A stretch of DNA of 35,269 bases. It comes from Ignavibacteria bacterium (GTDB lineage: Bacteria > Bacteroidota > Ignavibacteria > Kapaibacteriales > UBA2268). The notes under the pieces were generated by a model. It worked only from the letters and a program-made list of their open reading frames with translations. It was not told where the DNA came from and made no database searches. Shown here piece after piece: positions 16,505 to 25,856 of the stretch. Within the stretch, counting starts at the first letter, position 1, and each line of letters begins with the position of its first letter. Location: the NCBI GenBank assembly GCA_016844745.1, contig JAERMQ010000057.1, positions 1 through 35,269 of the forward strand, written 5' to 3'. The translations under genes were made by a program, and so were the position numbers.

Positions 16505-17446
16505 ATGAGTAAAATTGATGAAGCGAAGGAGATATTAAGAGAAATTGGAATGCCTAAGTCTCAACAGAATGAGATTTCTGCCCTTACTTTATTAGCCCTT
16601 TGTAATTTGAAAGAATCCGGCAAATGGAAAAATGTAAAAAAATCAAGTCTTAAAATTACAAAAGGCATTATGGCTTTTGTAAACAAAGAATACAATAAAG
16701 ACTATGCACCAAATACCAGAGAAACATTTAGAAGGCAGGTTCTCCACCAATTTGTTCAGGCTAGGATTGCTGATTATAATCCGGATAATCCATCGCTTCC
16801 TGTTAATAGTCCGAATGCGCATTATTCCTTGACCGATGATATTCTACAAGTTATCAAATCATATGGTTCATTATCATTGAAGAATAAAATTAAGGAATTT
16901 AACAAAAATGTTGGTGAGTTATCAAAAAAGTATATAAAAGAGCGGAAGAAATTATTGATTCCTGTTAAATTGAGTAATGGAAAAATTTTGAAATTATCGG
17001 CTGGAAAACATAATGAATTGCAGGCAGCTATTATTCATATTTTTGCATCGCGTTTTACAAAGAATGGAATAGTTATTTATCTTGGAGATGCAGCAAATAA
17101 AAATCTTTATCTTGATTCAAAATTTTTACAGGAATTAGGCATTCCAATTGATCAACATAGTAAACTTCCTGATGTAGTAATTTTTGATAAAGAGAAAGTG
17201 TGGTTGTTTTTAATTGAAGCCGTTACCTCGCATGGTCCTGTTTCTCCAAAAAGGTTATTGGAATTAGAAGAATTTCTTAGTGGATGCAAAGCCGGTAAAG
17301 TTTATATTTCAGCATTCCCTAATTTTGCAGAATTTAAAAAACATTCAACTAATATAGCTTGGGAAACCGAAGTATGGTTAAAGGACACCCCTGACCACAT
17401 GATTCATTTCAATGGTGATAGATTTATAGGTCCCAGAAGTTATTAA
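16505..17446 (+). CDS. BsuBI/PstI-family type II restriction endonuclease
   Basis: The 313-residue protein has an N-terminal helical part (AKEILREIGMPKSQQNEISA ... SLKITKGIMAFVNKEYNKDY ... TRETFRRQVLHQF) and a C-terminal nuclease part. The nuclease part shows PDVVIFDKEKVWLFLIEAVT and then HGPVSPKRLLELE, the conserved core of this family. The Asp of PDVVI (about residue 222) and the Glu of LIEAV (about residue 237) are the likely metal ligands. Its gene follows the methylase by 13 bases and completes a controller-methylase-endonuclease operon. It appears full length. Confidence 0.85.
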   Translation: MSKIDEAKEILREIGMPKSQQNEISALTLLALCNLKESGKWKNVKKSSLKITKGIMAFVNKEYNKDYAPNTRETFRRQVLHQFVQARIADYNPDNPSLPVNSPNAHYSLTDDILQVIKSYGSLSLKNKIKEFNKNVGELSKKYIKERKKLLIPVKLSNGKILKLSAGKHNELQAAIIHIFASRFTKNGIVIYLGDAANKNLYLDSKFLQELGIPIDQHSKLPDVVIFDKEKVWLFLIEAVTSHGPVSPKRLLELEEFLSGCKAGKVYISAFPNFAEFKKHSTNIAWETEVWLKDTPDHMIHFNGDRFIGPRSY

Positions 17447-17462
17447 ATTCTTCTACCGATAA

Positions 17463-17708
17463 CAAAACGCACCTAATCCATTCAAAGACCATACAACAAT
17501 CTCCTATACATTGAATACCGAAACAAAGGTAAAGCTTTCTGTACGTGATGTTACTGGAAATTTGATAGTGATCTTGGTAGAGGCAATTCAAAAGCCAGGA
17601 GATCACAATGTAAATTTCAGTAGCTCTGTACTGGCGGATGGTGTTTATATTTACATCCTTGAAACTGAAGGTGGGATGCAAATGAAACAAATGCAGATTA
17701 TTAGATAA
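17463..17708 (+). pseudogene. Stump of a T9SS cargo gene (sorting domain only)
   Basis: The frame reads QNAPNPFKDHTTISYTLN ... LSVRDVTGNLI ... LADGVYIYILETEGG ... KQMQIIR and stops at 17708. This is a complete type A sorting domain, the last about 80 residues of a secreted protein. A TAA at 17460-17462 closes the frame on the left, and the endonuclease gene ends 16 bp upstream. The body of the gene is missing. The simplest reading is that the restriction module replaced or displaced it. Confidence 0.8.
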
Positions 17709-17718
17709 TTAAAATAAA

Positions 17719-17752
17719 TCAGACTCTACTCCTTCTATGGCGTAGAGTCTGA
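17719..17752. repeat. Perfect 11-bp inverted repeat after the gene stump
   Basis: TCAGACTCTAC (17719-17729) and GTAGAGTCTGA (17742-17752) pair around a 12-base loop, between the stump's stop codon and the next gene. No T-run follows, so a classical terminator is not certain. Confidence 0.75.
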
Positions 17753-17768
17753 TAAAAGGGATTTAAAA

Positions 17769-19904
17769 ATGAAGAAATTGGTTAAAATAATAATATTATT
17801 CTTAACTTTAAGCAAATCATTTTCAGAAGAACCTTTCTGGAATGTAGCATTAACTCCAAATACTGGAAAAGTTTATAATATTTTGGTAAATCAAAACAAT
17901 AAGTTATTTATTTCAAGTGATAACGGTGTTTTCAGTTCCACTAATGAAGGAGGTAACTGGTTATGGATTTTGGAGGGATTTAATTTTAAGTTATTAAAGG
18001 ATATTCAAGGTAATTTATTTACAATTCAAATTACCTATTCACCGGGTTCTTTTTACGGTTATACCTATAAAGTTCTTTATTCAACAGATAATGGTGATTC
18101 ATGGTTCGATTCTAATAGCTTTTGGTCAGGTCAAGTTTCTGCAAATATGATAACTGTTTATAAGAACTACCTTTATTTAATATTACTAGATTATCAATCA
18201 CAAACAAAATATTTATATCGGACATCCAACTTAGGAAATAACTGGGAGTTGGTCTCAAAGTTAGTATCAGATTCACTTGATATTGATTATTGGGGTAATG
18301 ATTTTATAGTTAATGATAGCATTATTGTACTATATGGAAGAAATAGTAATTATATTTCAAGTGTTATTCTATCAAAAGATTTGGGCAAAACTTGGAAAAA
18401 AATACCTTTAAGTATTAAAACTGCAATTTATAATATGCAATATTACGATATTAAGTTTTTTATTGGTACAGACAATGGTTTATTTGTTTCTCAAGATACT
18501 TGCAATACTTGGAATTTACGTTGGTTTGGAAATGAAATCGTTTATAATGTTTTATTTTCAAATAATGGAAAATTCATAATTTGTTCAACTTCCAATGGAA
18601 TAAAATATTCTCAAGATAGTTGTTTTAGTTGGAAAAAAAGCAATGAATTCAATGACATAAATCAAAGATTTAAATCTTCAATACCATTAGCTATAGATTC
18701 TTTAGGATACTGTTATACTTCACCTCAGCTTTATGGAATTTACCGTTCAAATGATACATGTAATAATTGGGAGAAAAAAAACAAAGGTTTCTCAGGTGAT
18801 GCTGCTTCAAGAATATTAGCTTCTCCTGACGGAAGAAATTATATTTCTTCAAGAGGTCTTTATGGTTCAACATCGGAATTTGGGAATTGGGAATTCCTTG
18901 GTTATCAGGATTTAAGATTTTCTGCATTGGGTGTTAATAAGAATGGAGATATTTTTGCTGGAGTTATCAATGAAGGTGAAAATGATTATGGAGTATTACG
19001 GTCAACTGATAAGGGCAAAAGCTGGAAAAATTTTAATAAAGGTATGAATCCCGTCGATATGGTTTCTAATATTGTTTTCGACAGCAAAGGATATATTTTT
19101 ACCTTTGCTGGATTGGGCTGGGTATACCGTTCCACCGATAACGGTGAATCATGGGAATTATTAGATATTGAAGCATCGTCTTTAGCTGTCAACACCGAAG
19201 GACATGTTTTTCTTGGGACGTCAAAACAGTATATTTTTCGAACAACAAATAACGGCGTGACATGGGACACATTAAAGAAGGGTGCTTACAATACTTATGA
19301 TGCCTGTTGTATGATTTTTCATCCGAATAAGCCATTAGGTTTTATTTATCAATACAAGAATTCATCAATAACAACAGATAACGGTAGGTCATGGTTTTCT
19401 AATGATTCCATAAAAAAAGATGATTATAGAATTCCCGATGCCTTTGATTCTTTAGGTAATTTTCTTTCAATAGAAGGTGGAAGTTATGTTTGGCGTTCGA
19501 CCGATGAAGGAAAAACCTGGTACAAGCTTGACACAACAGGTATGCTAAGCAAAGAATTAGGCACAATTGCCGTAACTTCTGATGGACATATATTAGTTGG
19601 TGGTAAATATGGATGTGTTTATCGTAGCAGAGATGCTTATGTTTCCGTCGAGGAGCAGCCCCCACCCCAGCCATCCTTCTCCATTTCTCCCAATCCCGCC
19701 GGCGGGAGCATCACAATCCGGCATGGCTTGCAGAGCGGCATTGTTGCTATCTACAACCTTTTAGGCGAGAAAGTATATGAAAGAAAAATAGAAGGCGAAA
19801 ATCCTTTGAATATAGATGTTTCGGAATGGCGCAGCGGCGTGTATTTATGCGTTTTGCGGGGAGGGAATGGAATAATAACGGATAAGATGGTTATTATAAG
19901 GTAA
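17769..19904 (+). CDS. Secreted BNR/sortilin-like propeller protein with T9SS sorting domain
   Basis: The 711-residue protein has a signal peptide (KIIILFLTLSKSFS) and many BNR-type repeats with the Ser/Thr-x-Asp-x-Gly-x-x-Trp motif (STDNGDSWFDS, STDKGKSWKNF, STDNGESWELL, STDEGKTWYKL). These should form one or two beta-propellers. The C-terminus (SISPNPAGGSITIRHGL, IYNLLGEKVYERKI, SGVYLCVLRGG, KMVIIR) is a T9SS type A sorting domain. The last about 80 codons are visibly richer in GC than the body of the gene, so the sorting domain may have a separate origin. Substrate or partner unknown. Confidence 0.87.
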   Translation: MKKLVKIIILFLTLSKSFSEEPFWNVALTPNTGKVYNILVNQNNKLFISSDNGVFSSTNEGGNWLWILEGFNFKLLKDIQGNLFTIQITYSPGSFYGYTYKVLYSTDNGDSWFDSNSFWSGQVSANMITVYKNYLYLILLDYQSQTKYLYRTSNLGNNWELVSKLVSDSLDIDYWGNDFIVNDSIIVLYGRNSNYISSVILSKDLGKTWKKIPLSIKTAIYNMQYYDIKFFIGTDNGLFVSQDTCNTWNLRWFGNEIVYNVLFSNNGKFIICSTSNGIKYSQDSCFSWKKSNEFNDINQRFKSSIPLAIDSLGYCYTSPQLYGIYRSNDTCNNWEKKNKGFSGDAASRILASPDGRNYISSRGLYGSTSEFGNWEFLGYQDLRFSALGVNKNGDIFAGVINEGENDYGVLRSTDKGKSWKNFNKGMNPVDMVSNIVFDSKGYIFTFAGLGWVYRSTDNGESWELLDIEASSLAVNTEGHVFLGTSKQYIFRTTNNGVTWDTLKKGAYNTYDACCMIFHPNKPLGFIYQYKNSSITTDNGRSWFSNDSIKKDDYRIPDAFDSLGNFLSIEGGSYVWRSTDEGKTWYKLDTTGMLSKELGTIAVTSDGHILVGGKYGCVYRSRDAYVSVEEQPPPQPSFSISPNPAGGSITIRHGLQSGIVAIYNLLGEKVYERKIEGENPLNIDVSEWRSGVYLCVLRGGNGIITDKMVIIR

Positions 19905-19911
19905 AGTCAAA

Positions 19912-19943
19912 ACTTTCCGAAAGTAGGGAAACTTTCGGAAAGT
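19912..19943. repeat. ACTTTCC palindromic element, copy 1
   Basis: Arms ACTTTCCGAAAGT and ACTTTCGGAAAGT flank AGGGAA. Each arm is itself a small hairpin (ACTTT/AAAGT), so the element is nested. It is the reverse complement of the type at 32051-32082. Confidence 0.88.
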
Positions 19944-19950
19944 GGAATCT

Positions 19951-19982
19951 ACTTTCGGAAAGTTTCCCTACTTTCAGAAAGT
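19951..19982. repeat. ACTTTCC palindromic element, copy 2
   Basis: ACTTTCGGAAAGT, TTCCCT, ACTTTCAGAAAGT. It lies eight bases after copy 1 and in the opposite orientation, as judged by the loop (TTCCCT against AGGGAA). Confidence 0.85.
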
Positions 19983-20161
19983 TTAAATTAAAGTAAATGG
20001 TTAATACTTATTGAATCAAATTTCTGTTTTGTGGCACTTCAAAGTTTAAGTTATAAAATTTACATTCCTTGACCGTTTCCATTTAATTCACTCTATATGT
20101 TGCTAAATTAATAATATTCTTGGTAATTTTGTGCTTTATGTAATTTATTTTTATTACAGTA

Positions 20162-21685
20162 ATGAAAAGAACGGATTCGGACATTCAAAGCCATATAGCA
20201 TTACAGGAGGAGTTATTCGAAAACTCTCCCTACTCGTACTTTATTTTAAATTCGATTCAGGAATTAATATATCATAACTCTGCCGCCAAAGCGCTATTAG
20301 ACAAATATTTAATTAATCCTGATATAACAAATGACGAAAAAGTTGTTTTTATTAAAACGCAATTTGCAGATTCAATTACATCAGCTTTTAAAGGGTTACC
20401 ATTTCAAAAGGAAGTTGAAATTGTTTATAACGGACAAAATTTATTCTTCGAAACTACCTGTTATTGCTATAAAAATGCTAACGGTACAATTGCAGGCGTC
20501 ATTTTAATTCTTAACGATATTACCTTTAGAAAGAAAAACGAAGAAGAGCATGATATTACCATGAATCACTTTAAGGATGATATTGACGAATTAACAAAAC
20601 GACTTATATTAGAAGATGGGTTTAGGGAAAGCGAGGAGAGGTATCAGGCATTTGTCCGCAATTTTCGAGGAATTACATTCCGCCGGACACATGATTTCCA
20701 GCCGATTTTCTATCATGGCTCCGTCGAGAAAATCACCGGTTATAAGGAAGAGGAATTCCTCAAAGGATCGGTAAAATGGGAAGATATAGTCCATCCTCAC
20801 GACGTTTACAATGTTAAAAAAGCAACCGAATTTGTTTGTTTAGCGCCGGGAACTGAGCAGGAGGTTGAGTACCGCATATTAAATAAGGAACGGCAGATTC
20901 AATGGATACATGAGTACATGCAAAGCGTCGAGGATGCGTCAGGCGCTATGATTTATGTTCAGGGAACAATTTATAACGTAACCGAACAGAAGAAAGCCGA
21001 AGAAGCACTGACCAAATCCCGCGAGCAGTTGCGCAATTTCGCTATTTACGTCGAACAGGCTCGCGAAGAAGAGCGCAAGCGTATAGCATTCGAGGTTCAC
21101 GATGAATTGGGTCATCTCCTGACGGCAATGAAATTGGATTTATCCTGGCTGATGAACAAGCGTTACCTGAAGCAGGAAGTACTCAACAGGAAATTAAATG
21201 AAATGTCCAATCATGTCGATACAATAATCCGCAAGGTGCGTACAATATCCAGTCAATTGCGACCATCGGTATTGGACCATTTCGGGTTGGTTGCGGCAAT
21301 CGAATGGCAGGCATCGGAATTCCAGAAGCGGTCAGCGGTAAGGTGTCGTTTTACTGTGAGCCGGCATGATTTCATATTGGACGAAAGTCGCTCGACGGTA
21401 ATTTTCAGGATTTTACAGGAGTTATTGACCAATATAGCGCGTCATGCCGGTGCATCGCGTGTGGATGTAAATTTGGAGAAAGTAGCGGGTAACATTGTGC
21501 TGAAAGTTAGCGACAATGGGCGTGGGATTTCGCAGGAGCAGGTCAACAGCAAGAAGTCGTTCGGATTAATCGGCATACAGGAAAAGGCGAAGTTCATAGG
21601 CGGGCAGGTCAATTTCAATGGAATAATCGGATTCGGCACAACCGTTACGATTACTGTGCCTGTCGTTCAGAAGGAAGCTTCTTAA
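20162..21685 (+). CDS. PAS-domain sensor histidine kinase (NarL-type)
   Basis: The 507-residue cytoplasmic kinase has an N-terminal PAS domain (about 15-130). A second PAS fold follows (about 160-280, with FRGITFRRTHDFQPIFYHGS and KITGYKEEEFL) ending in a PAC-like IQWIHEYMQS. Then come the HisKA_3 dimer helices with the phospho-acceptor His313 in FEVHDELGHLLTAMKLDLSW, and a HATPase domain (LLTNIARHAGASRVDV, VSDNGRGIS, GLIGIQEKA). This architecture belongs to the group whose partners are LuxR-type response regulators. No regulator gene is adjacent, so the partner must be elsewhere. There are no membrane segments; the signal is probably internal. Confidence 0.9.
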   Translation: MKRTDSDIQSHIALQEELFENSPYSYFILNSIQELIYHNSAAKALLDKYLINPDITNDEKVVFIKTQFADSITSAFKGLPFQKEVEIVYNGQNLFFETTCYCYKNANGTIAGVILILNDITFRKKNEEEHDITMNHFKDDIDELTKRLILEDGFRESEERYQAFVRNFRGITFRRTHDFQPIFYHGSVEKITGYKEEEFLKGSVKWEDIVHPHDVYNVKKATEFVCLAPGTEQEVEYRILNKERQIQWIHEYMQSVEDASGAMIYVQGTIYNVTEQKKAEEALTKSREQLRNFAIYVEQAREEERKRIAFEVHDELGHLLTAMKLDLSWLMNKRYLKQEVLNRKLNEMSNHVDTIIRKVRTISSQLRPSVLDHFGLVAAIEWQASEFQKRSAVRCRFTVSRHDFILDESRSTVIFRILQELLTNIARHAGASRVDVNLEKVAGNIVLKVSDNGRGISQEQVNSKKSFGLIGIQEKAKFIGGQVNFNGIIGFGTTVTITVPVVQKEAS

Positions 21686-21733
21686 TAATTACGAATTACT
21701 AATTTTTAATTACTAATTACGAATTACTTTTAA

Positions 21734-21868
21734 TTTGTAAATCGTGAAATCGTTACCAATGCCTATAAGCAATTTACTTCATTAGATGACTTCAAAGTAA
21801 ATGCAATTGGTTTTCTTCGGGCGGGAGAAGAAGCAAGGAAAATTTTTCATTTATCATTACATTCGTAA
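21734..21868 (+). pseudogene. Unrecognised gene tail
   Basis: An open frame without a start codon reads NREIVTNAYKQFTSLDDF ... KVNAIGFLRAGEEARKIF and stops at 21866-21868. Its composition looks like real protein rather than the AT-rich noise around it. I do not recognise the family. It lies 82 bp before the type IIG enzyme gene and may mark the edge of that insertion. Confidence 0.4.
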
Positions 21869-21950
21869 CAAAGAATTTCACAGAATCTTTGTAAATTTGA
21901 ATAAATTATAATTTATAAAAGAGCTAATTATTTTTTTGAATTGAATTTGT

Positions 21951-24900
21951 ATGATATTAGATGTTAAAAAACCTATCGATTCCTTAAACAAAGCCTTTTG
22001 GAAACAAGGTTGTAATGTAGATGATATTAAAAGCATCAAAAATAATCTCAAAATTCTTTTTAAAAGAATCAAAGAAGATGAAAGAGAAGAAAATCAAAAA
22101 AACCTGATTATTGAGTTCCTGAAAGATGTTTATTATAAAAATTTATATGAGGTTAATACTCTTCGAAATATTGATTTGGTTATTCATAATGGTAAATCTT
22201 CATCTGATTCTGTAGCTGTTATTTTTGAAGTAAAAAGCACATCCAATACAAATGAAATGATAAATGCCGGCAATACAAATAAAAAAGCGATCCATGAAAT
22301 TATCCTTTACTATTTGGAAGAAAGAATTAAAGCCGGTAACAACCAACTAAAACATATAATTATAACTAATATATATGATTGGTATTTATTTGATGCAAAT
22401 GATTTTGACAAATTTATTTACCATAATAATACAATAAGAAAAATATATGATACAAAAATAAATGATAAAAAAGATAATCAATTTTTCTATGAAGAAATTG
22501 CAAAATATTTACCAAATATTAACGAAAAAATCGAATGTACTTATATTAATTTAAATGATTATAAACATTTAGCAAATAATAACGAGCATCCGGAAGATGA
22601 AAAATTAATTGATTTATTTAAAATTTTATCACCTCAACATTTACTGAAAAAACCCTTTCAAAATGACAGCAATACTCTTAATAAAGAATTCTACAATGAA
22701 CTGCTCCATATTATCGGATTAACCGAAACGAAGGACGGCAGTAAAAAGCTTATAACAAGAAAGCCACTAAAAGAAAGACAAGAAGGCTCACTGCTCGAAA
22801 ATACAATAAGCATAATTTTAAGTAAGAATAATCAAAATAATCTAAAATGCAATGATGGCGGCGGTGAAATCGAAGAAGACAGGCTTTTTGAAATGGCTCT
22901 GGAACTTTGCATTACCTGGCTAAACCGAATTCTATTCCTGAAATTGTTGGAGGGACAATTAATCAAATATAACAAAGATAACAAAGATAATGGATTTGCT
23001 TTTCTAAATAATACCGATATAAAAAATTATGGCGAATTAAACACATTTTTCTTTGATGTTCTTGCTGTTCCTGTTGATGAAAGAAAAGGTTCATTTTCAA
23101 ACAAATTTAGTCGTATTCCCTATCTGAATAGTTCGCTTTTCGAACCAAGTGATAAGGAAAAAGAAACAGTTACGATAAATGAATTAGAAAACCTTATAGA
23201 AATGCCGGTATATAATTCAACTGTATTAAAAGATATACATGGAAAAAAGATTACCGGATTAAAAGAAACATTGCAATATTTATTTCAATTTCTTGATGCT
23301 TTCGATTTTGCCAATGATTCTTCCAACTTGATACAGAAGCATAACAAAACAATTATTAATGCCTCTGTACTTGGATTAATTTTTGAAAAAATTAACGGTT
23401 ATAAAGATGGCTCATTCTTTACACCCGGATTTATTACTATGTATATGTGCCGCGAGACAATTCGAAAGGCAGTTGCACAAAAATTTAAAGAATTGGAAAA
23501 TGATGGAATTGAATGTTTTGACGATGTTAAAAACTATTGCAAAGATAATTTTAAAAAGGAAGATAAAGAGCCGTTCAACCGGATTATTGATTCTCTAAAA
23601 ATTTGCGACCCTGCTGTAGGTTCCGGTCATTTTTTGGTTTCATCTTTAAATGAGTTAATAGCTATAAAAAGCGAACTTAATATTTTAGTTGATTCCGATG
23701 GTTTCTCTTTGGATTACGAAGTAATTGTTGAAAATGACGAATTAATAATTAGCGAGAAAAGTACAAATAAAATTTATGAATATTTTTTAGGTGAGGATGG
23801 AAAACCTTCCAAAAGTTTGCAAAAGGTACAGGAAGCTCTTTTCCATGAAAAACTAAAAATAATAGAAAATTGTTTATTCGGTGTTGATATAAATCCAAAA
23901 TCCGTGATGATTTGCAGGCTTCGCCTTTGGATAGAACTATTGAAAAACACATATTACAGGCAGATTGATTCCGGCAATTCAAAATCGCTTCAATTAGAAA
24001 CCCTTCCGAATATTGATATAAATATCAAATGTGGCAATTCCCTTATTTCCAAATATGCCCTTACTGATTCTCTCAGCATTAAAGACAAAAGAAATATGGG
24101 AAAGTACAAGGAAGTGGTCAAATTATATAAAAATGCAACCGACAGAACCGAAAGAATAGAATACAAAAGGTCAATTGAACAGATTAAAATAGAATTCAGA
24201 GGTTATTTAAATCATAAAGATATTGACGAAAGGAAGCTTATTGAATTATCCGAAAAACTAAATGATTTGAATAATCAAACCAGCAACTTGGATTCGGAAT
24301 CTGATAAAGAAAGAAAGCTAAAACAAAAAACAAAATTGGAACAAGAAATAGTAAAATTGAGTATAATTGTAAATAAAAAGAAAGAAAATCTTGAGCAGAT
24401 GAATCCATTTGAGTGGCGTTTTGAATTTCCCGAAGTCATGAATGAAAATGGCGATTTTATTGGATTTGATATTGTTATTGGCAATCCTCCCTATATTCAA
24501 TTGCAAAGTTTGGGTTTTGAAGCCGATGCTTTTGAATCAGCCGGATTTCAAACATATAATAGAACAGGTGATATATATTCTCTATTTTATGAGAGGGGAA
24601 ATGATATTTTAACGTATAGAGGCATTTTAGCTTTAATTACCTCTAACAAATGGATGAGAGCCGAGTATGGAATAAATACAAGAAGATATTTGATAGAAAG
24701 AACAAATCCATTACTTATTATTGATTTTGGAATGCTTTTAATATTTGAAAATGCCACTGTATTAAGCAATATTATTATGTTTCAAAAATCACAAAATGAA
24801 AATAATCTTAAAGCATTAAGATTTCCTAATTATTTTGATTTTAGTACTGATTTGTCAAATTATTTTGAAATTAATTATTCATTTATCAAAGTTTATGAAA

Positions 24901-25856
24901 AACCATGGATTATTCAAACTCAAAAATATCAGCTAATTAAATCAAAAGTTGAAAATCAAGGAATAAAGTTGCTGAATTGGAATATAAAAATCAACTATGG
25001 GATAAAAACAAGTCTAAATGAGGCGTTTATAATAAATGGGAAAATAAAAAATGATTTGATAAAAAAGGATTCAAATAGCAGAGGAATAATTAAACCTATT
25101 TTAAGAGGTCAAGATATAAAAGCGTGGCAGCCCGAGTTTGCAGATTTATGGGTGATATTCATTCCAAAAGGAATGACAATAAAAATGAATTTACCTGAAG
25201 GAAATCCTTATCGAATTGCTGAACCGATGCCACGTTATGGTTCTATGGAATTAAATGATGCCTGGGGTTGGTTTTCTGAAGAATTCCCTGCTGTTTCCGA
25301 ATATTTATTGAAATTCAAGGATAAAGCTGAAATCCGGCAAGATCAGGGCGATTTTTGGTGGGAGCAAAGAGCCTGTTCATATATTTATGAATTTTCAAAG
25401 TCAAAAATTATTTATCCGAATATGACAAAATTTTTACCATTTGTATATGATGAAAAGGGTTATATTACAAATCAAAAATGTTTTATTATAACTTCTACAG
25501 AAAATGATTTAAAATATCTTACAGCATTTTTCAATTCAAAATTATTTAAGTTTTGTTTTAAAGATAATTTCCCTGAACTTCTTGGAGAAACTTTTGAATT
25601 AAGTAAAGTTTTCTTTGAACAAATACCAATTAAGCAAATTTCTCCTAACCATCAGAAACCTTTTAATGAATTAGTCGATAAGATACTTGTAGCAAAGCAG
25701 CGCAACCAAGACACAACCAACTTTGAAAAGCAAATAGATTCATTGGTCTATAAACTCTATGATTTGACCGAAGAAGATATAAAAATTATCGACCCGGAAT
25801 TTGATTTGAACCGGGAAGAATATGAAAGATATGAAATAAAATTAAAGGGAAAATAA
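21951..25856 (+). CDS. Type IIG restriction-modification enzyme (Eco57I-like)
   Basis: This 1301-residue single-chain enzyme should both methylate adenine and cut DNA. The N-terminal part carries a PD-(D/E)xK-like nuclease core (NIDLVIHNGKSSSDS then VAVIFEVKST, about residues 75-100). The methylase domain has motif I ICDPAVGSGHFLVSS (about residue 552) and motif IV IVIGNPPYIQL (about residue 844). A long charged helical segment (about 700-830) lies between the two motifs. The C-terminal third is a target-recognition region (LRGQDIKAWQPEF, GSMELNDAWGWF, YLTAFFNSKLFKF). A BREX PglX protein is a less likely alternative, because of the N-terminal nuclease and the absence of other brx genes. The next gene starts at the base after its stop codon. 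Confidence 0.85.
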   Translation: MILDVKKPIDSLNKAFWKQGCNVDDIKSIKNNLKILFKRIKEDEREENQKNLIIEFLKDVYYKNLYEVNTLRNIDLVIHNGKSSSDSVAVIFEVKSTSNTNEMINAGNTNKKAIHEIILYYLEERIKAGNNQLKHIIITNIYDWYLFDANDFDKFIYHNNTIRKIYDTKINDKKDNQFFYEEIAKYLPNINEKIECTYINLNDYKHLANNNEHPEDEKLIDLFKILSPQHLLKKPFQNDSNTLNKEFYNELLHIIGLTETKDGSKKLITRKPLKERQEGSLLENTISIILSKNNQNNLKCNDGGGEIEEDRLFEMALELCITWLNRILFLKLLEGQLIKYNKDNKDNGFAFLNNTDIKNYGELNTFFFDVLAVPVDERKGSFSNKFSRIPYLNSSLFEPSDKEKETVTINELENLIEMPVYNSTVLKDIHGKKITGLKETLQYLFQFLDAFDFANDSSNLIQKHNKTIINASVLGLIFEKINGYKDGSFFTPGFITMYMCRETIRKAVAQKFKELENDGIECFDDVKNYCKDNFKKEDKEPFNRIIDSLKICDPAVGSGHFLVSSLNELIAIKSELNILVDSDGFSLDYEVIVENDELIISEKSTNKIYEYFLGEDGKPSKSLQKVQEALFHEKLKIIENCLFGVDINPKSVMICRLRLWIELLKNTYYRQIDSGNSKSLQLETLPNIDINIKCGNSLISKYALTDSLSIKDKRNMGKYKEVVKLYKNATDRTERIEYKRSIEQIKIEFRGYLNHKDIDERKLIELSEKLNDLNNQTSNLDSESDKERKLKQKTKLEQEIVKLSIIVNKKKENLEQMNPFEWRFEFPEVMNENGDFIGFDIVIGNPPYIQLQSLGFEADAFESAGFQTYNRTGDIYSLFYERGNDILTYRGILALITSNKWMRAEYGINTRRYLIERTNPLLIIDFGMLLIFENATVLSNIIMFQKSQNENNLKALRFPNYFDFSTDLSNYFEINYSFIKVYEKPWIIQTQKYQLIKSKVENQGIKLLNWNIKINYGIKTSLNEAFIINGKIKNDLIKKDSNSRGIIKPILRGQDIKAWQPEFADLWVIFIPKGMTIKMNLPEGNPYRIAEPMPRYGSMELNDAWGWFSEEFPAVSEYLLKFKDKAEIRQDQGDFWWEQRACSYIYEFSKSKIIYPNMTKFLPFVYDEKGYITNQKCFIITSTENDLKYLTAFFNSKLFKFCFKDNFPELLGETFELSKVFFEQIPIKQISPNHQKPFNELVDKILVAKQRNQDTTNFEKQIDSLVYKLYDLTEEDIKIIDPEFDLNREEYERYEIKLKGK

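Noticed and set aside
14926..17446. Depletion of CTGCAG in the window as support for PstI specificity
   Set aside because: CTGCAG is present at several places (for example near 6268, 9006 and 28856), so no depletion can be claimed. With methylation by the host none is required.
21951..25856. PglX methylase of a BREX system
   Set aside because: The N-terminus has a nuclease core (EVKS) and no brxA, brxB, brxC or pglZ gene lies on either side. A type IIG enzyme fits better.
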